Source: UBA1413 sp964395045
GTDB lineage: Bacteria; Bacteroidota; Bacteroidia; Bacteroidales; Prolixibacteraceae
NCBI GenBank assembly: GCA_964395045.1
Contig: CAYNBE010000200.1
Coordinates: 1 to 6,916 of the forward strand
Reading direction: 5' to 3'
DNA: 6,916 nt
Shown: one piece after another, positions 1 to 6,195 of the stretch
Layout of the letters: each line of letters opens with the position of its first letter
Numbering within the stretch: position 1 is the stretch's first letter
The notes under the pieces: model-generated
Databases searched by the model: none
Told to the model about the DNA's origin: nothing
The model's input: the letters and a program-made list of their open reading frames with translations, nothing else
Position numbers and translations under genes: made by a program

Positions 1-404
1 CCTGGCCCTATAACGGCTCCAACAGCCGGATGACCGAATTCCAGGGCGCGCTGCTTCTTACGCAGCTCTCCCGTTTCGAAGAGCAATCACGGCTCCGTGA
101 GAAGAATGCGGCGTACCTGACTTCCCTGCTTGCCGAAATTCCCGGATTAAAAACCAGCAAACCGGATGGGGCCTTTTATGTATTTCCGGATGCATCATCC
201 TATTTCGGAAAAACCGACGGAGAAATGACCATCCGAAACTCTGACGATCTATGTTACTATATCCTTAGCAAGGGGCATGTCGGGGTTGTTTCAGGCGATG
301 CCTTCGGAGCTCCTGGATGTTTCAGGATCAGTTATGCCGCCTCCGAAGAACAGCTGACCAAAGCAATGACGAGGATTAAAACCGTCCTTGAAAAACTTTA
401 TTAA
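1..404 (+). CDS. Aminotransferase C-terminal part, apparent DegT/AspC hybrid (5' end outside window)
   Basis: The reading frame is open from base 3 to the TAA at 402-404; the ATG at 30 lies inside the conserved RMTEFQ motif and is not a start. Bases 3 to about 150 encode a GSNSRMTEFQGALLL segment and a helix with NAAYLTSLL, typical of DegT/DnrJ/EryC1/StrS PLP-dependent sugar aminotransferases. From about base 126 the protein instead reads like the small domain of AspC-type aspartate aminotransferase: GAFYVFPDASSYFGK, then SGDAFGAPGCFRISYA, whose Arg (324-326) corresponds to the family's substrate-carboxylate-binding Arg. The families meet at LLAEIPGLK, a stretch compatible with both. The catalytic lysine would lie upstream, outside the window. 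The AspC assignment of the tail is firm. Whether the hybrid is a real gene or an assembly join cannot be settled here, so I give no symbol. It converges on pssA. Confidence 0.8.
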   Translation, partial: WPYNGSNSRMTEFQGALLLTQLSRFEEQSRLREKNAAYLTSLLAEIPGLKTSKPDGAFYVFPDASSYFGKTDGEMTIRNSDDLCYYILSKGHVGVVSGDAFGAPGCFRISYAASEEQLTKAMTRIKTVLEKLY

Positions 405-518
405 AAAGTCCAGTCGCGGAAAAATTGTCATCATCCGAAGCCTCGACCTGCCGGTCATTGATGAAATCAGCATAGTCAGGGCTTATCCGGAAAATCACCT
501 CATGAAGGATTAACAACG

Positions 519-1265
519 CTACAACCTGATTTTCAGCAGATAAAACGATACCGAAATAGCAATATAAAGGAGAATAATCACAGCCAGTCCGTATATACCC
601 AGGAATATCAGCAACAGCAGGGAAGTGCCGAGGAAAATATACCTGTACCAGTTTCCCCGCAGGCTGGATCGTTCGAATTTCAGCGAAAACATCGGCAATT
701 CTGACACCAGAAGCAGTGAAGTGACCAGGATGGTCATTAGTAGGTTCCTCGAGGTAAATAAAAGTAACGGGAATTCCGGATTTGATGCAAAATCATAGAT
801 CATCCCGAACGAAGCCCAAAGCATTGCATTGGCTGGAGTAGGCATCCCCAGGAAAGATACACTTTGCCTCGGGTCTATATTGAATTTTGCCAGCCTCCAA
901 GCTGAAAACACCGGGATCAGGAACGGAGTAAGGAGCAGAAACCAGTTCCATCCTGTTGTATGGATATCGGCCATAGGAATCATCAGGCCGGGAATGGAGT
1001 GCTTCATCAGCACATAAGCCAGAGCACCCGGAGCCACTCCGAATGAGATCACATCAGCAAGTGAATCAAGTTGCTTTCCAATTTCAGAATATGCTTTGAG
1101 CAACCGTGCAGAAAATCCGTCCAGAAAATCAAACAGGGCGGCAATGACGATCAAGATTCCTGCGGCCCCGGGTCTTCCTTCGGCTGCCAGCACAACAGCA
1201 AGGGCACCCGAAACCAGATTCAGGGTAGTAATGAAATTAGGAACCGACCGGATTATCCTGTTCAT
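519..1265 (-). CDS. pssA: CDP-diacylglycerol--serine O-phosphatidyltransferase
   Basis: This integral membrane enzyme makes phosphatidylserine and CMP from CDP-diacylglycerol and serine, the committed step toward phosphatidylethanolamine. The CDP-alcohol phosphotransferase signature is complete: D46xxD49-G50xxA53-R54, eight residues, G63xxxD67xxxD71, with the Asp residues that bind metal and CDP in this family. Several hydrophobic segments follow to the C-terminus. I start at the ATG at 1263-1265 (MNRIIRSVPNFITTLNLVSG, 248 residues), because that is where family members begin; the frame stays open up to 1406, but that upstream part is the psd gene read in another frame. The start lies 11 bases after the psd stop and has no clear Shine-Dalgarno site, so translation probably depends on psd. 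It is the last gene of the cluster. No convincing terminator follows its TAG. Confidence 0.96.
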   Translation of the reverse strand: MNRIIRSVPNFITTLNLVSGALAVVLAAEGRPGAAGILIVIAALFDFLDGFSARLLKAYSEIGKQLDSLADVISFGVAPGALAYVLMKHSIPGLMIPMADIHTTGWNWFLLLTPFLIPVFSAWRLAKFNIDPRQSVSFLGMPTPANAMLWASFGMIYDFASNPEFPLLLFTSRNLLMTILVTSLLLVSELPMFSLKFERSSLRGNWYRYIFLGTSLLLLIFLGIYGLAVIILLYIAISVSFYLLKIRL

Positions 1266-1276
1266 AATAGAAAGTG

Positions 1277-1940
1277 TTAAATCACAGCTATTACAGTAAC
1301 GCCCCCTTTGACAACCTGGTTTATCCTTACTTTGACATTCGCATTGACAGGGAGAAAAATATCCACTCTTGATCCAAAACGGATAAAACCAAGCTGGTCG
1401 TTCCACTTAACTTTATCACCAGCCCCCTTATAAGTGACAATTCNNNNNNNNNNNNNNNNNNNGGATTCCGGCAATCTGCCTGACCAGGATTTCCTGTCCA
1501 CTTTCTGTTCTGATTACAGTGGTGCACCGTTCGTTCTTCCCGGATGATTTGGCAAGATTTGCAGGTTTGAATTTCCCGTTGTGGTGTTTCTGATAAACAA
1601 TTTCTCCTTCCACCGGGAAATGGTTCATGTGAACATTAAAGATCGACATAAAAACCGACACCTGTATCCTTCTTCCGTTGAAATATTCAGGTTCTATGAC
1701 CGGTTCAATGGTGACCACTCTCCCATCGGCTGCCGAAAGGACCTCTCCCGTAACAGCCGATTTAACAATTCCGGGATCCCTGAAGAACCAAAAAACAACA
1801 GCAAGCAACACAGCAGAAAAAATCAGTACAAGATAAAAAAAGGTGGTATACCCCGAAACCAACAGAATTGCAAGGTTCACGACAACCAGGGCTGCCAGAA
1901 AATAGGGGATAATTTTAAATCCTTCCTTATGAATTACCAT
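1277..1940 (-). CDS. psd: Phosphatidylserine decarboxylase (interrupted by an assembly gap)
   Basis: The enzyme decarboxylates phosphatidylserine to phosphatidylethanolamine using a pyruvoyl group made by self-cleavage. The N-terminal part starts at the ATG at 1938-1940 and has two hydrophobic segments (about residues 11-29 and 33-53), then FFRDP (52-56), ADG (71-73) and the VFMSIFNVHMNHFPVEG region with His104 and His107. After the gap come IVTYKGAGDKV and FGSRVDIFLP; the Gly-Ser pair at 1370-1375 is the expected cleavage site between beta and alpha chains, the Ser becoming pyruvoyl. This is the short FGSR subtype, not the LGST type of E. coli. As written, the two halves are in different frames because the N run is 19 bases long. 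Nine unknown bases would restore the expected xARR linker and a 217-residue protein. So I treat it as one intact gene. The start is 18 bases after the cdsA stop. Confidence 0.93.
1444..1462. other. Assembly gap (19 N) inside psd
   Basis: Nineteen consecutive N lie between the codons for RQIAGI and IVTYK of psd. With 19 unknown bases the two halves cannot be in one frame. Family knowledge predicts four residues here, ending in Arg-Arg (xARR). The flanking bases (C on the left, GA on the right, minus strand) need nine bases to complete four codons. The N count is therefore probably a placeholder and not a measured length. Confidence 0.97.
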
Positions 1941-1958
1941 CTATTAACTATTTACAAA

Positions 1959-2786
1959 TTATAATCGGCCTGAAATGATCAGCCAGGCCAGAACAAAAGG
2001 AACCGTATACAGGATACTGTCGAGGCGGTCAAGGATTCCTCCGTGGCCTGGCAGCAAATCACCGGAATCTTTCAGGTTAAGACTCCTTTTGAACATCGAT
2101 TCTATCAAATCGCCATAGGTTCCAAAAACCACCACAATCGCACTGATCACCATCCAATTCCAGATTTCAACTGAAGGGATGAGAAAAGCAAGCCCAATCC
2201 CCGCCAGGAAGGCAAACATACTGCCCCCAATCACTCCTTCCCATGATTTGAGCGGGCTGATTCGTTCCATTAGCCGGTGTTTCCCGGCAAGAGTACCCAG
2301 CATATATGCCCCCGAATCAAAAAACCAGATCATGACAAAGACACCGAGCAACAGCCAGGGATAGAATACTCTGTTTCCGGAGGTGCCGGGGAATAGCATC
2401 AGGTTCATCAGCCCGAATGGCAGTGCAATATAAAAAAATCCCATCAGGGTAATGCTGATGTTCGACATGGGATGCGGTTTCCGCCTGTACAATTCTGCCA
2501 GAAATACCAGAGCCAATAGCAACAGGGTGATCAAAGTGATTTTCCATGTGATAAAACCTGTCACACTTCCGAAAACCGACAAGAAGAAAAAAACAGCGAT
2601 CCCAAAACCGGCAATCTTCTGGGGTTGAGTTCCTGCCAACGTAGCAAAGCGGTAGTATTCATTCATGGCAAGAATCAGCAAAACCAGAAACACACCTACA
2701 AACAGGTACGGATGGATTACTGTACCGGCGACCATCACAATGGCATAACCCATACTGGTCAGCGTACGGATCAAAAATGACTTCAA
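1959..2786 (-). CDS. cdsA: Phosphatidate cytidylyltransferase (CDP-diacylglycerol synthase)
   Basis: This polytopic membrane enzyme makes CDP-diacylglycerol from phosphatidic acid and CTP, the precursor of all bacterial glycerophospholipids and the direct substrate of PssA encoded downstream. The 275-residue protein is dominated by hydrophobic segments. The CdsA signature is complete at residues 230-256: SMFKR, four residues, KDSGDLLPGHGG, then a DRLD ending. Upstream, WFFDSGAYMLG (about 154-164) and SPLKSWEG (177-184) are also family-conserved. The start is a TTG at 2784-2786. It is supported by an AAAGGA site nine bases upstream and by the usual short polar lead-in (LIRTLTS) before the first membrane segment. 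The next in-frame ATG (about 2753) would remove that lead-in. The TTG overlaps the TGA of the preceding small gene (TTGA), suggesting translational coupling. Confidence 0.96.
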   Translation of the reverse strand: MKSFLIRTLTSMGYAIVMVAGTVIHPYLFVGVFLVLLILAMNEYYRFATLAGTQPQKIAGFGIAVFFFLSVFGSVTGFITWKITLITLLLLALVFLAELYRRKPHPMSNISITLMGFFYIALPFGLMNLMLFPGTSGNRVFYPWLLLGVFVMIWFFDSGAYMLGTLAGKHRLMERISPLKSWEGVIGGSMFAFLAGIGLAFLIPSVEIWNWMVISAIVVVFGTYGDLIESMFKRSLNLKDSGDLLPGHGGILDRLDSILYTVPFVLAWLIISGRL

Positions 2787-2994
2787 TGCTTCAGTTCCTT
2801 TAACAAATCCAATGCAATATTCTCACCATCTTCCGGAACAATAATGGCAAACTCCCCGAAATTCAGGTAGGCTGAATCACGTTTGTTTAAAATGACCGCT
2901 TTTAATCCTGCATTCTCAAGGATGTCCCTTGCCATGATTGCCTGATATTATATTCATAAGGTGTCAAAAATACTTCTTTCCAACCGTTTTCCAT
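2783..2994 (-). pseudogene. DUF2007-type small protein, split by a one-base frameshift
   Basis: The frame starting at the ATG at 2992-2994 encodes MENGWKEVFLTPYEYNI and then leaves the family pattern and soon stops. The frame one base away continues with AIMARDILENAGLKAVILNKRDSAYL and ends with LLKELKH at the TGA at 2783-2785. Joined, they give about 70 residues with the layout of the DUF2007 family: a short N-terminal strand, a helix ending in LENAGLKAV, a central NKRDSAY, and a terminal FGEFAIIVPE strand and helix. The 212-base span is one short of 71 codons, so one base is missing, most simply a G at the GG at 2941-2942. It may be a sequencing error or a real mutation. The function is unknown; the Pfam family name suggests signal transduction without proof. 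It starts 19 bases after the LUD gene and overlaps the cdsA start by two bases. Family assignment is from memory of its pattern, so moderate. Confidence 0.72.
2796..2801 (-). promoter_or_regulatory. Ribosome binding site supporting the TTG start of cdsA
   Basis: AAAGGA on the minus strand lies nine bases before the TTG at 2784-2786 and inside the end of the DUF2007-type gene. It is one of the few recognisable Shine-Dalgarno sites in the cluster and supports the non-ATG start. Confidence 0.6.
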
Positions 2995-3013
2995 AACAAT
3001 TTGGTAATTTCAC

Positions 3014-3673
3014 CTAAAAATCAAATTCCGCAACAAACACAATCAACTGCCCTGGCCCGTGGGCACCAAGAATCAGTGTTTTTTCAATATCGGCTGTTCT
3101 GCTCGGTCCGGTGATGACAGAAATGAATGAGGGAGTATTATCCCCGTATTTTTCCAGCAGCAGGGAATAAGCTTCGTCGAGCGACTCAACCAGCTGGAAG
3201 GTACCCGCAATTACAATATGGACAGGAGGGAAGACAAACATTCTTCGGCTTCCGGCCTGTGCCGAACTTACCACTACCGAACCCAACGAAGAAACAAGGT
3301 ATTCACATCCTGAAATGACAAGATCGGTATTTTGATCCAAACTTGCCTGGAAATTAAAATCGAAACCTGATTCTTTCAACACTAATCTGATCTGCTCTTC
3401 GGGGCAAAAAAGATTGCTCCATCCGTTTGAAGTAACCAACCGGGAAATTTCACCACAGAGTTCAACTTTGGATCCCGGCAAAAAGCAATTCCCCTTTACT
3501 TCTTCAAGATTTTTTTTGAATTCCTCTGCCAGAGGCAATGTGTTCTTCTTAACAAAAGAGTCTGATCGCTCAGGATTTGCAAATGTCCGGGGCCTATCAG
3601 CCACAGCTCTTCGAAGTCTTTCCAGGATTTCAGCCCTGGAGGAACGATTATCCGCAGGATTGAACTGTCTCAT
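3014..3673 (-). CDS. LUD domain protein (LutC/YkgG family)
   Basis: A 219-residue soluble protein with no signal peptide or membrane segment. The LUD-domain hallmarks are at the C-terminus: ITGPSRTADIE (187-197) followed by LGAHGPGQL (202-210). Before them lie SGCEYLVSSLGSVVVSS (121-137) and FPPVHIVIAG (148-157), also family-like. LutC, the best-known member, belongs to the LutABC L-lactate oxidation complex. No lutA or lutB is present here, so a lactate role should not be assumed. The N-terminal 60 residues are charged and probably helical. Its ATG overlaps the ftsH stop in an ATGA, with AAAAGGG just upstream, so it is probably translated by coupling with ftsH. A lone LUD gene between ftsH and cdsA is, as far as I recall, a recurrent Bacteroidota arrangement; its job there is unknown to me. 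Confidence 0.9.
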   Translation of the reverse strand: MRQFNPADNRSSRAEILERLRRAVADRPRTFANPERSDSFVKKNTLPLAEEFKKNLEEVKGNCFLPGSKVELCGEISRLVTSNGWSNLFCPEEQIRLVLKESGFDFNFQASLDQNTDLVISGCEYLVSSLGSVVVSSAQAGSRRMFVFPPVHIVIAGTFQLVESLDEAYSLLLEKYGDNTPSFISVITGPSRTADIEKTLILGAHGPGQLIVFVAEFDF

Positions 3674-5682
3674 TCACCCTTTTCACCTGAGGAGGGGACT
3701 ACCGGTGTTTCAAATATCCCGGGATCGGTGCTCACCGGCCGTTTTCCAAATATATGTTCGAGATCTTCCGAAAAAATAACCTCTCGTTCGAGAAGCAATT
3801 CTGCCAGTTTCTGATGGCCTTCCCTGTATTTCCGGAGAATTTTCAATGCCCTTTCATATTCCTGGTCGATGATTTTTTTTGCTTCTTCATCGATCAGTTG
3901 GGCTGTTTTTTCGCTATATGGTTTGGTAAAGGCATAATCGCTCTGTCCCGTGGAATCGTAAAAGCTCACTGTCCCAATTTTTTCGCTCATTCCGAAAATA
4001 CTGACCATGGCGTAGGCTTGTTTTGTAACTCTCTCCAGATCATTTTGTGCTCCGGAAGAGACTCTGCCGAAAATAATTTCTTCAGCAGCCCGGCCACCCA
4101 GTGTGGAGCACATTTCATCAAGGAGTTGTTCCCTGGTGGTAATCGAACGTTCTTCGGGAAGGTACCATGCAGCTCCAAGAGCTTTCCCCCGGGGTACAAT
4201 GGTTACTTTGACCAGGGGATGGGCATGGGGAAGAATCCAGCTGATCACGGCATGCCCCGATTCGTGATAAGCAATAGTCTTTTTTTCCTCTGCAGAAATG
4301 ATTTTATTCTTTTTCTCCAACCCTCCCACGATCCTGTCGATGGCATCCAGAAAATCCTGTCGGGTAACCGAATCGTGATTTTTTCGTGCGGCAATCAATG
4401 CTGATTCGTTGCAGACATTGGCAATATCGGCTCCTGAAAATCCGGGTGTCTGTTTGGCAAGAAACTCCACCTGGACGTCCTCGCCCAATTTCAAGGGGCT
4501 CAGGTGCACCTTGAATATTTCGCCCCGTTCGTTAAGATCAGGAAGTTCAACATGTATCTGCCTGTCGAACCTGCCTGCCCGCATAAGAGCACGGTCCAGG
4601 ATATCGGCCCTGTTGGTGGCCGCAAGAATGATGACCCCGCTGTTGGTGTCAAAACCATCCATTTCCGTCAAAAGCTGGTTGAGCGTATTTTCCCTTTCAT
4701 CATTCGACCCGAAATTGGGATTCCTTCCGCGTGCCCTTCCGATGGCATCAATCTCATCGATGAACACAATGCAGGGAGCCTTTTCCTTGGCTTGCCTGAA
4801 AAGGTCACGTACGCGCGAAGCTCCAACCCCAACGAACATCTCCACAAAATCGGATCCCGACATGGAAAAGAAGGGTACATTGGCTTCACCGGCAACTGCT
4901 TTTGCCAGAAGGGTTTTACCGGTACCGGGAGGTCCTACCAACAGGGCACCTTTCGGTATCTTTCCCCCCAGCCTGGTAAATTTTGCCGGATTTTTCAGGA
5001 ATTCCACGATTTCTTCGACTTCCTGCTTGGCTTCTGAGAGGCCGGCTACATCCCTGAAAGTGGTGTTCACCCGCGCATCCTTGTCGAAAACCTTTGCCTG
5101 CGACTTTCCAACACTGAAAATTCCCCCGGGTCCGCCACCGGCCCCCTTGCTCATCCTCCTGAAAATCCACCACCACAACAAAATGATGATGACAAACGGC
5201 CCCAACGACCAAAGAATATCAGTCACCCAGTTTCGTTCATTCTTATACTCTGCTTCGACCTTGTCGGTTTCCGGAAACCCTTCCTGTGCCTCCGAAAGTT
5301 TTTGTTCAAAGGTCTCTATCGAACCGATCACAAAATAAAAATGAGGCCCCGATTCAGAGGGTTTTGCAAAAGTACCTTCCAGGTCGTCCTTGTATTTCGA
5401 AAGTCTGTCACTTTTCAGGTAAATCAACGCCTTTTCGTTGTTGATGACAACAATCCTTTCCACATCATGACCTGCAATCATCGATGTTCTGACTTTATTC
5501 CAGGTGGTCTGGACCGGTCCCCGGCTTCCCGTAAAATAATAATTCACAACCAAGAAAAGAACTGCTATGATCCCGTAAAACCAGTAAGGATTGAATTTTT
5601 GTTTTTCCCTGTTGTTTCCGGCATTGTTAAATGGATTGTTCGGATCTCTTCGCGTATTGTTTGTATTTTTGTTATCACTCAT
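3670..5682 (-). CDS. ftsH: ATP-dependent zinc metalloprotease FtsH
   Basis: A membrane-anchored AAA+ protease that degrades misassembled membrane proteins and some short-lived cytoplasmic regulators. Numbered from the chosen start (670 residues): an Asn-rich cytoplasmic N-tail (10 Asn in the first 24 residues), TM1 at about 31-50, a periplasmic domain, TM2 at about 156-174, a Gly-rich linker, Walker A GPPGTGKT (250-257), pore loop MFVG (282-285), Walker B VFIDEID (306-312), second region of homology with GRFDR (370-374), zinc site HESGH (473-477), and third zinc ligand Asp548 in AQNDLE. All catalytic elements are present. I chose the ATG at 5680-5682 (MSDNKNT), seven bases after the rsfS stop with AGG six bases upstream; an in-frame ATG at 5698-5700 lies inside rsfS and would add six residues. 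The gene overlaps the LUD start by four bases. Confidence 0.97.
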   Translation of the reverse strand: MSDNKNTNNTRRDPNNPFNNAGNNREKQKFNPYWFYGIIAVLFLVVNYYFTGSRGPVQTTWNKVRTSMIAGHDVERIVVINNEKALIYLKSDRLSKYKDDLEGTFAKPSESGPHFYFVIGSIETFEQKLSEAQEGFPETDKVEAEYKNERNWVTDILWSLGPFVIIILLWWWIFRRMSKGAGGGPGGIFSVGKSQAKVFDKDARVNTTFRDVAGLSEAKQEVEEIVEFLKNPAKFTRLGGKIPKGALLVGPPGTGKTLLAKAVAGEANVPFFSMSGSDFVEMFVGVGASRVRDLFRQAKEKAPCIVFIDEIDAIGRARGRNPNFGSNDERENTLNQLLTEMDGFDTNSGVIILAATNRADILDRALMRAGRFDRQIHVELPDLNERGEIFKVHLSPLKLGEDVQVEFLAKQTPGFSGADIANVCNESALIAARKNHDSVTRQDFLDAIDRIVGGLEKKNKIISAEEKKTIAYHESGHAVISWILPHAHPLVKVTIVPRGKALGAAWYLPEERSITTREQLLDEMCSTLGGRAAEEIIFGRVSSGAQNDLERVTKQAYAMVSIFGMSEKIGTVSFYDSTGQSDYAFTKPYSEKTAQLIDEEAKKIIDQEYERALKILRKYREGHQKLAELLLEREVIFSEDLEHIFGKRPVSTDPGIFETPVVPSSGEKGE

Positions 5683-5689
5683 GTTAAAC

Positions 5690-6061
5690 CTAATTTTCAT
5701 CTTCCATATAAGTCATCTTTGCATCAGACCACAGACTCTCAAGGCTGTAAAAATTCCTCGCATCCTCCCTGAATACATGAACCATAACATCCCCGTAATC
5801 AAGCAAAATCCAGATACAGTTGCGGTACCCGTCCCTGTGCCAGGTTTTAAGACCGGTCATTTCGGTGACAGTCTCTTCGACCGACCGGGCGATGGCTTCC
5901 GCCTGTGTATTGGAAGTTCCATGGCAAATAACGAAATATCCGCATTCGGTATGGTGAATGGTGGTCAAATCAATAATTGCTATTTTCTTCCCTTTCAGCC
6001 GCCTGATTCCTTCAACAGCCGATTCTACTATCCGGGGACTTTCTGTTTGTTTTTTCCTCAT
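5690..6061 (-). CDS. rsfS: Ribosome silencing factor RsfS (YbeB/Iojap family)
   Basis: RsfS binds protein uL14 of the large ribosomal subunit and blocks joining with the small subunit, lowering translation when nutrients are scarce. The 123-residue length fits the family. Family motifs are clear: GYFVICHGTSNTQAEAIA (41-58), WHRDG (74-78), and a C-terminal block with WILLDYGDVMVHVFRED (84-100), ARNFY and LESLWSDA (107-114). The ATG at 6059-6061 is preceded by AAAGGAG four bases upstream, the strongest ribosome binding site seen in the window. It is the first gene of the minus-strand cluster, with ftsH seven bases downstream of its TAG. Confidence 0.96.
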   Translation of the reverse strand: MRKKQTESPRIVESAVEGIRRLKGKKIAIIDLTTIHHTECGYFVICHGTSNTQAEAIARSVEETVTEMTGLKTWHRDGYRNCIWILLDYGDVMVHVFREDARNFYSLESLWSDAKMTYMEDEN

Positions 6062-6065
6062 TCAG

Positions 6066-6072
6066 CTCCTTT
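6066..6072 (-). promoter_or_regulatory. Strong ribosome binding site of rsfS
   Basis: AAAGGAG on the minus strand, four bases before the rsfS ATG. It fixes the start of rsfS and stands out because several downstream genes in the cluster have weak sites or rely on overlap with the preceding gene. Confidence 0.75.
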
Positions 6073-6079
6073 CATCCTG

Positions 6080-6087
6080 CAAAGATA
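6080..6087 (-). promoter_or_regulatory. Candidate -7 promoter element for the rsfS operon
   Basis: TATCTTTG on the minus strand matches the Bacteroidota -7 consensus TAnnTTTG exactly. Transcription would begin roughly at 6070-6075, giving a leader of only about 10-15 bases that would barely include the AAAGGAG site. No TTTG-like -33 element is found at the usual spacing (GAAAG is there instead), so the assignment rests on the -7 element and on its position before the first gene. Confidence 0.4.
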
Positions 6088-6195
6088 AGAAATTGATACA
6101 AGGTACTTTCGCAGTAACCTCCCAATTCCAAAATTTCTCCCAAATGTTGTATTTTCCTTACAGATAGATTAATTTCACCCTCCAGTTTGAACTCA

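Noticed and set aside
490..534. Inverted repeat GAAAATCA / TGATTTTC around the end of pssA as a terminator
   Set aside because: Eight-base AT-rich arms with a 29-base loop and no T-run; part of it lies in the pssA coding end. Consistent with chance.
1266..1406. N-terminal extension of pssA by 47 residues to an upstream ATG
   Set aside because: The extension is the C-terminal part of psd read in another frame, including the Gly-Ser cleavage region, and family members start at MNRIIRSVPN.
2925..2994. Programmed -1 ribosomal frameshifting in the DUF2007-type gene
   Set aside because: The shift direction would fit, but no X-XXY-YYZ slippery heptamer or downstream structure is evident at 2935-2950; a missing base is simpler.
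3670..5700. Long open frames on the plus strand opposite ftsH, up to 309 codons (for example 4409-5338 and 3754-4404)
   Set aside because: They are antisense shadows of a gene whose minus-strand product has every FtsH motif; their translations show no recognisable domain and no start context.
6147..6177. Possible plus-strand promoter for birA: TTG at 6147-6149, 20 bases, then TAATTTCA at 6170-6177
   Set aside because: The -33 and spacing are acceptable but the -7 element matches TAnnTTTG poorly at its last two positions; too weak in AT-rich sequence to list.
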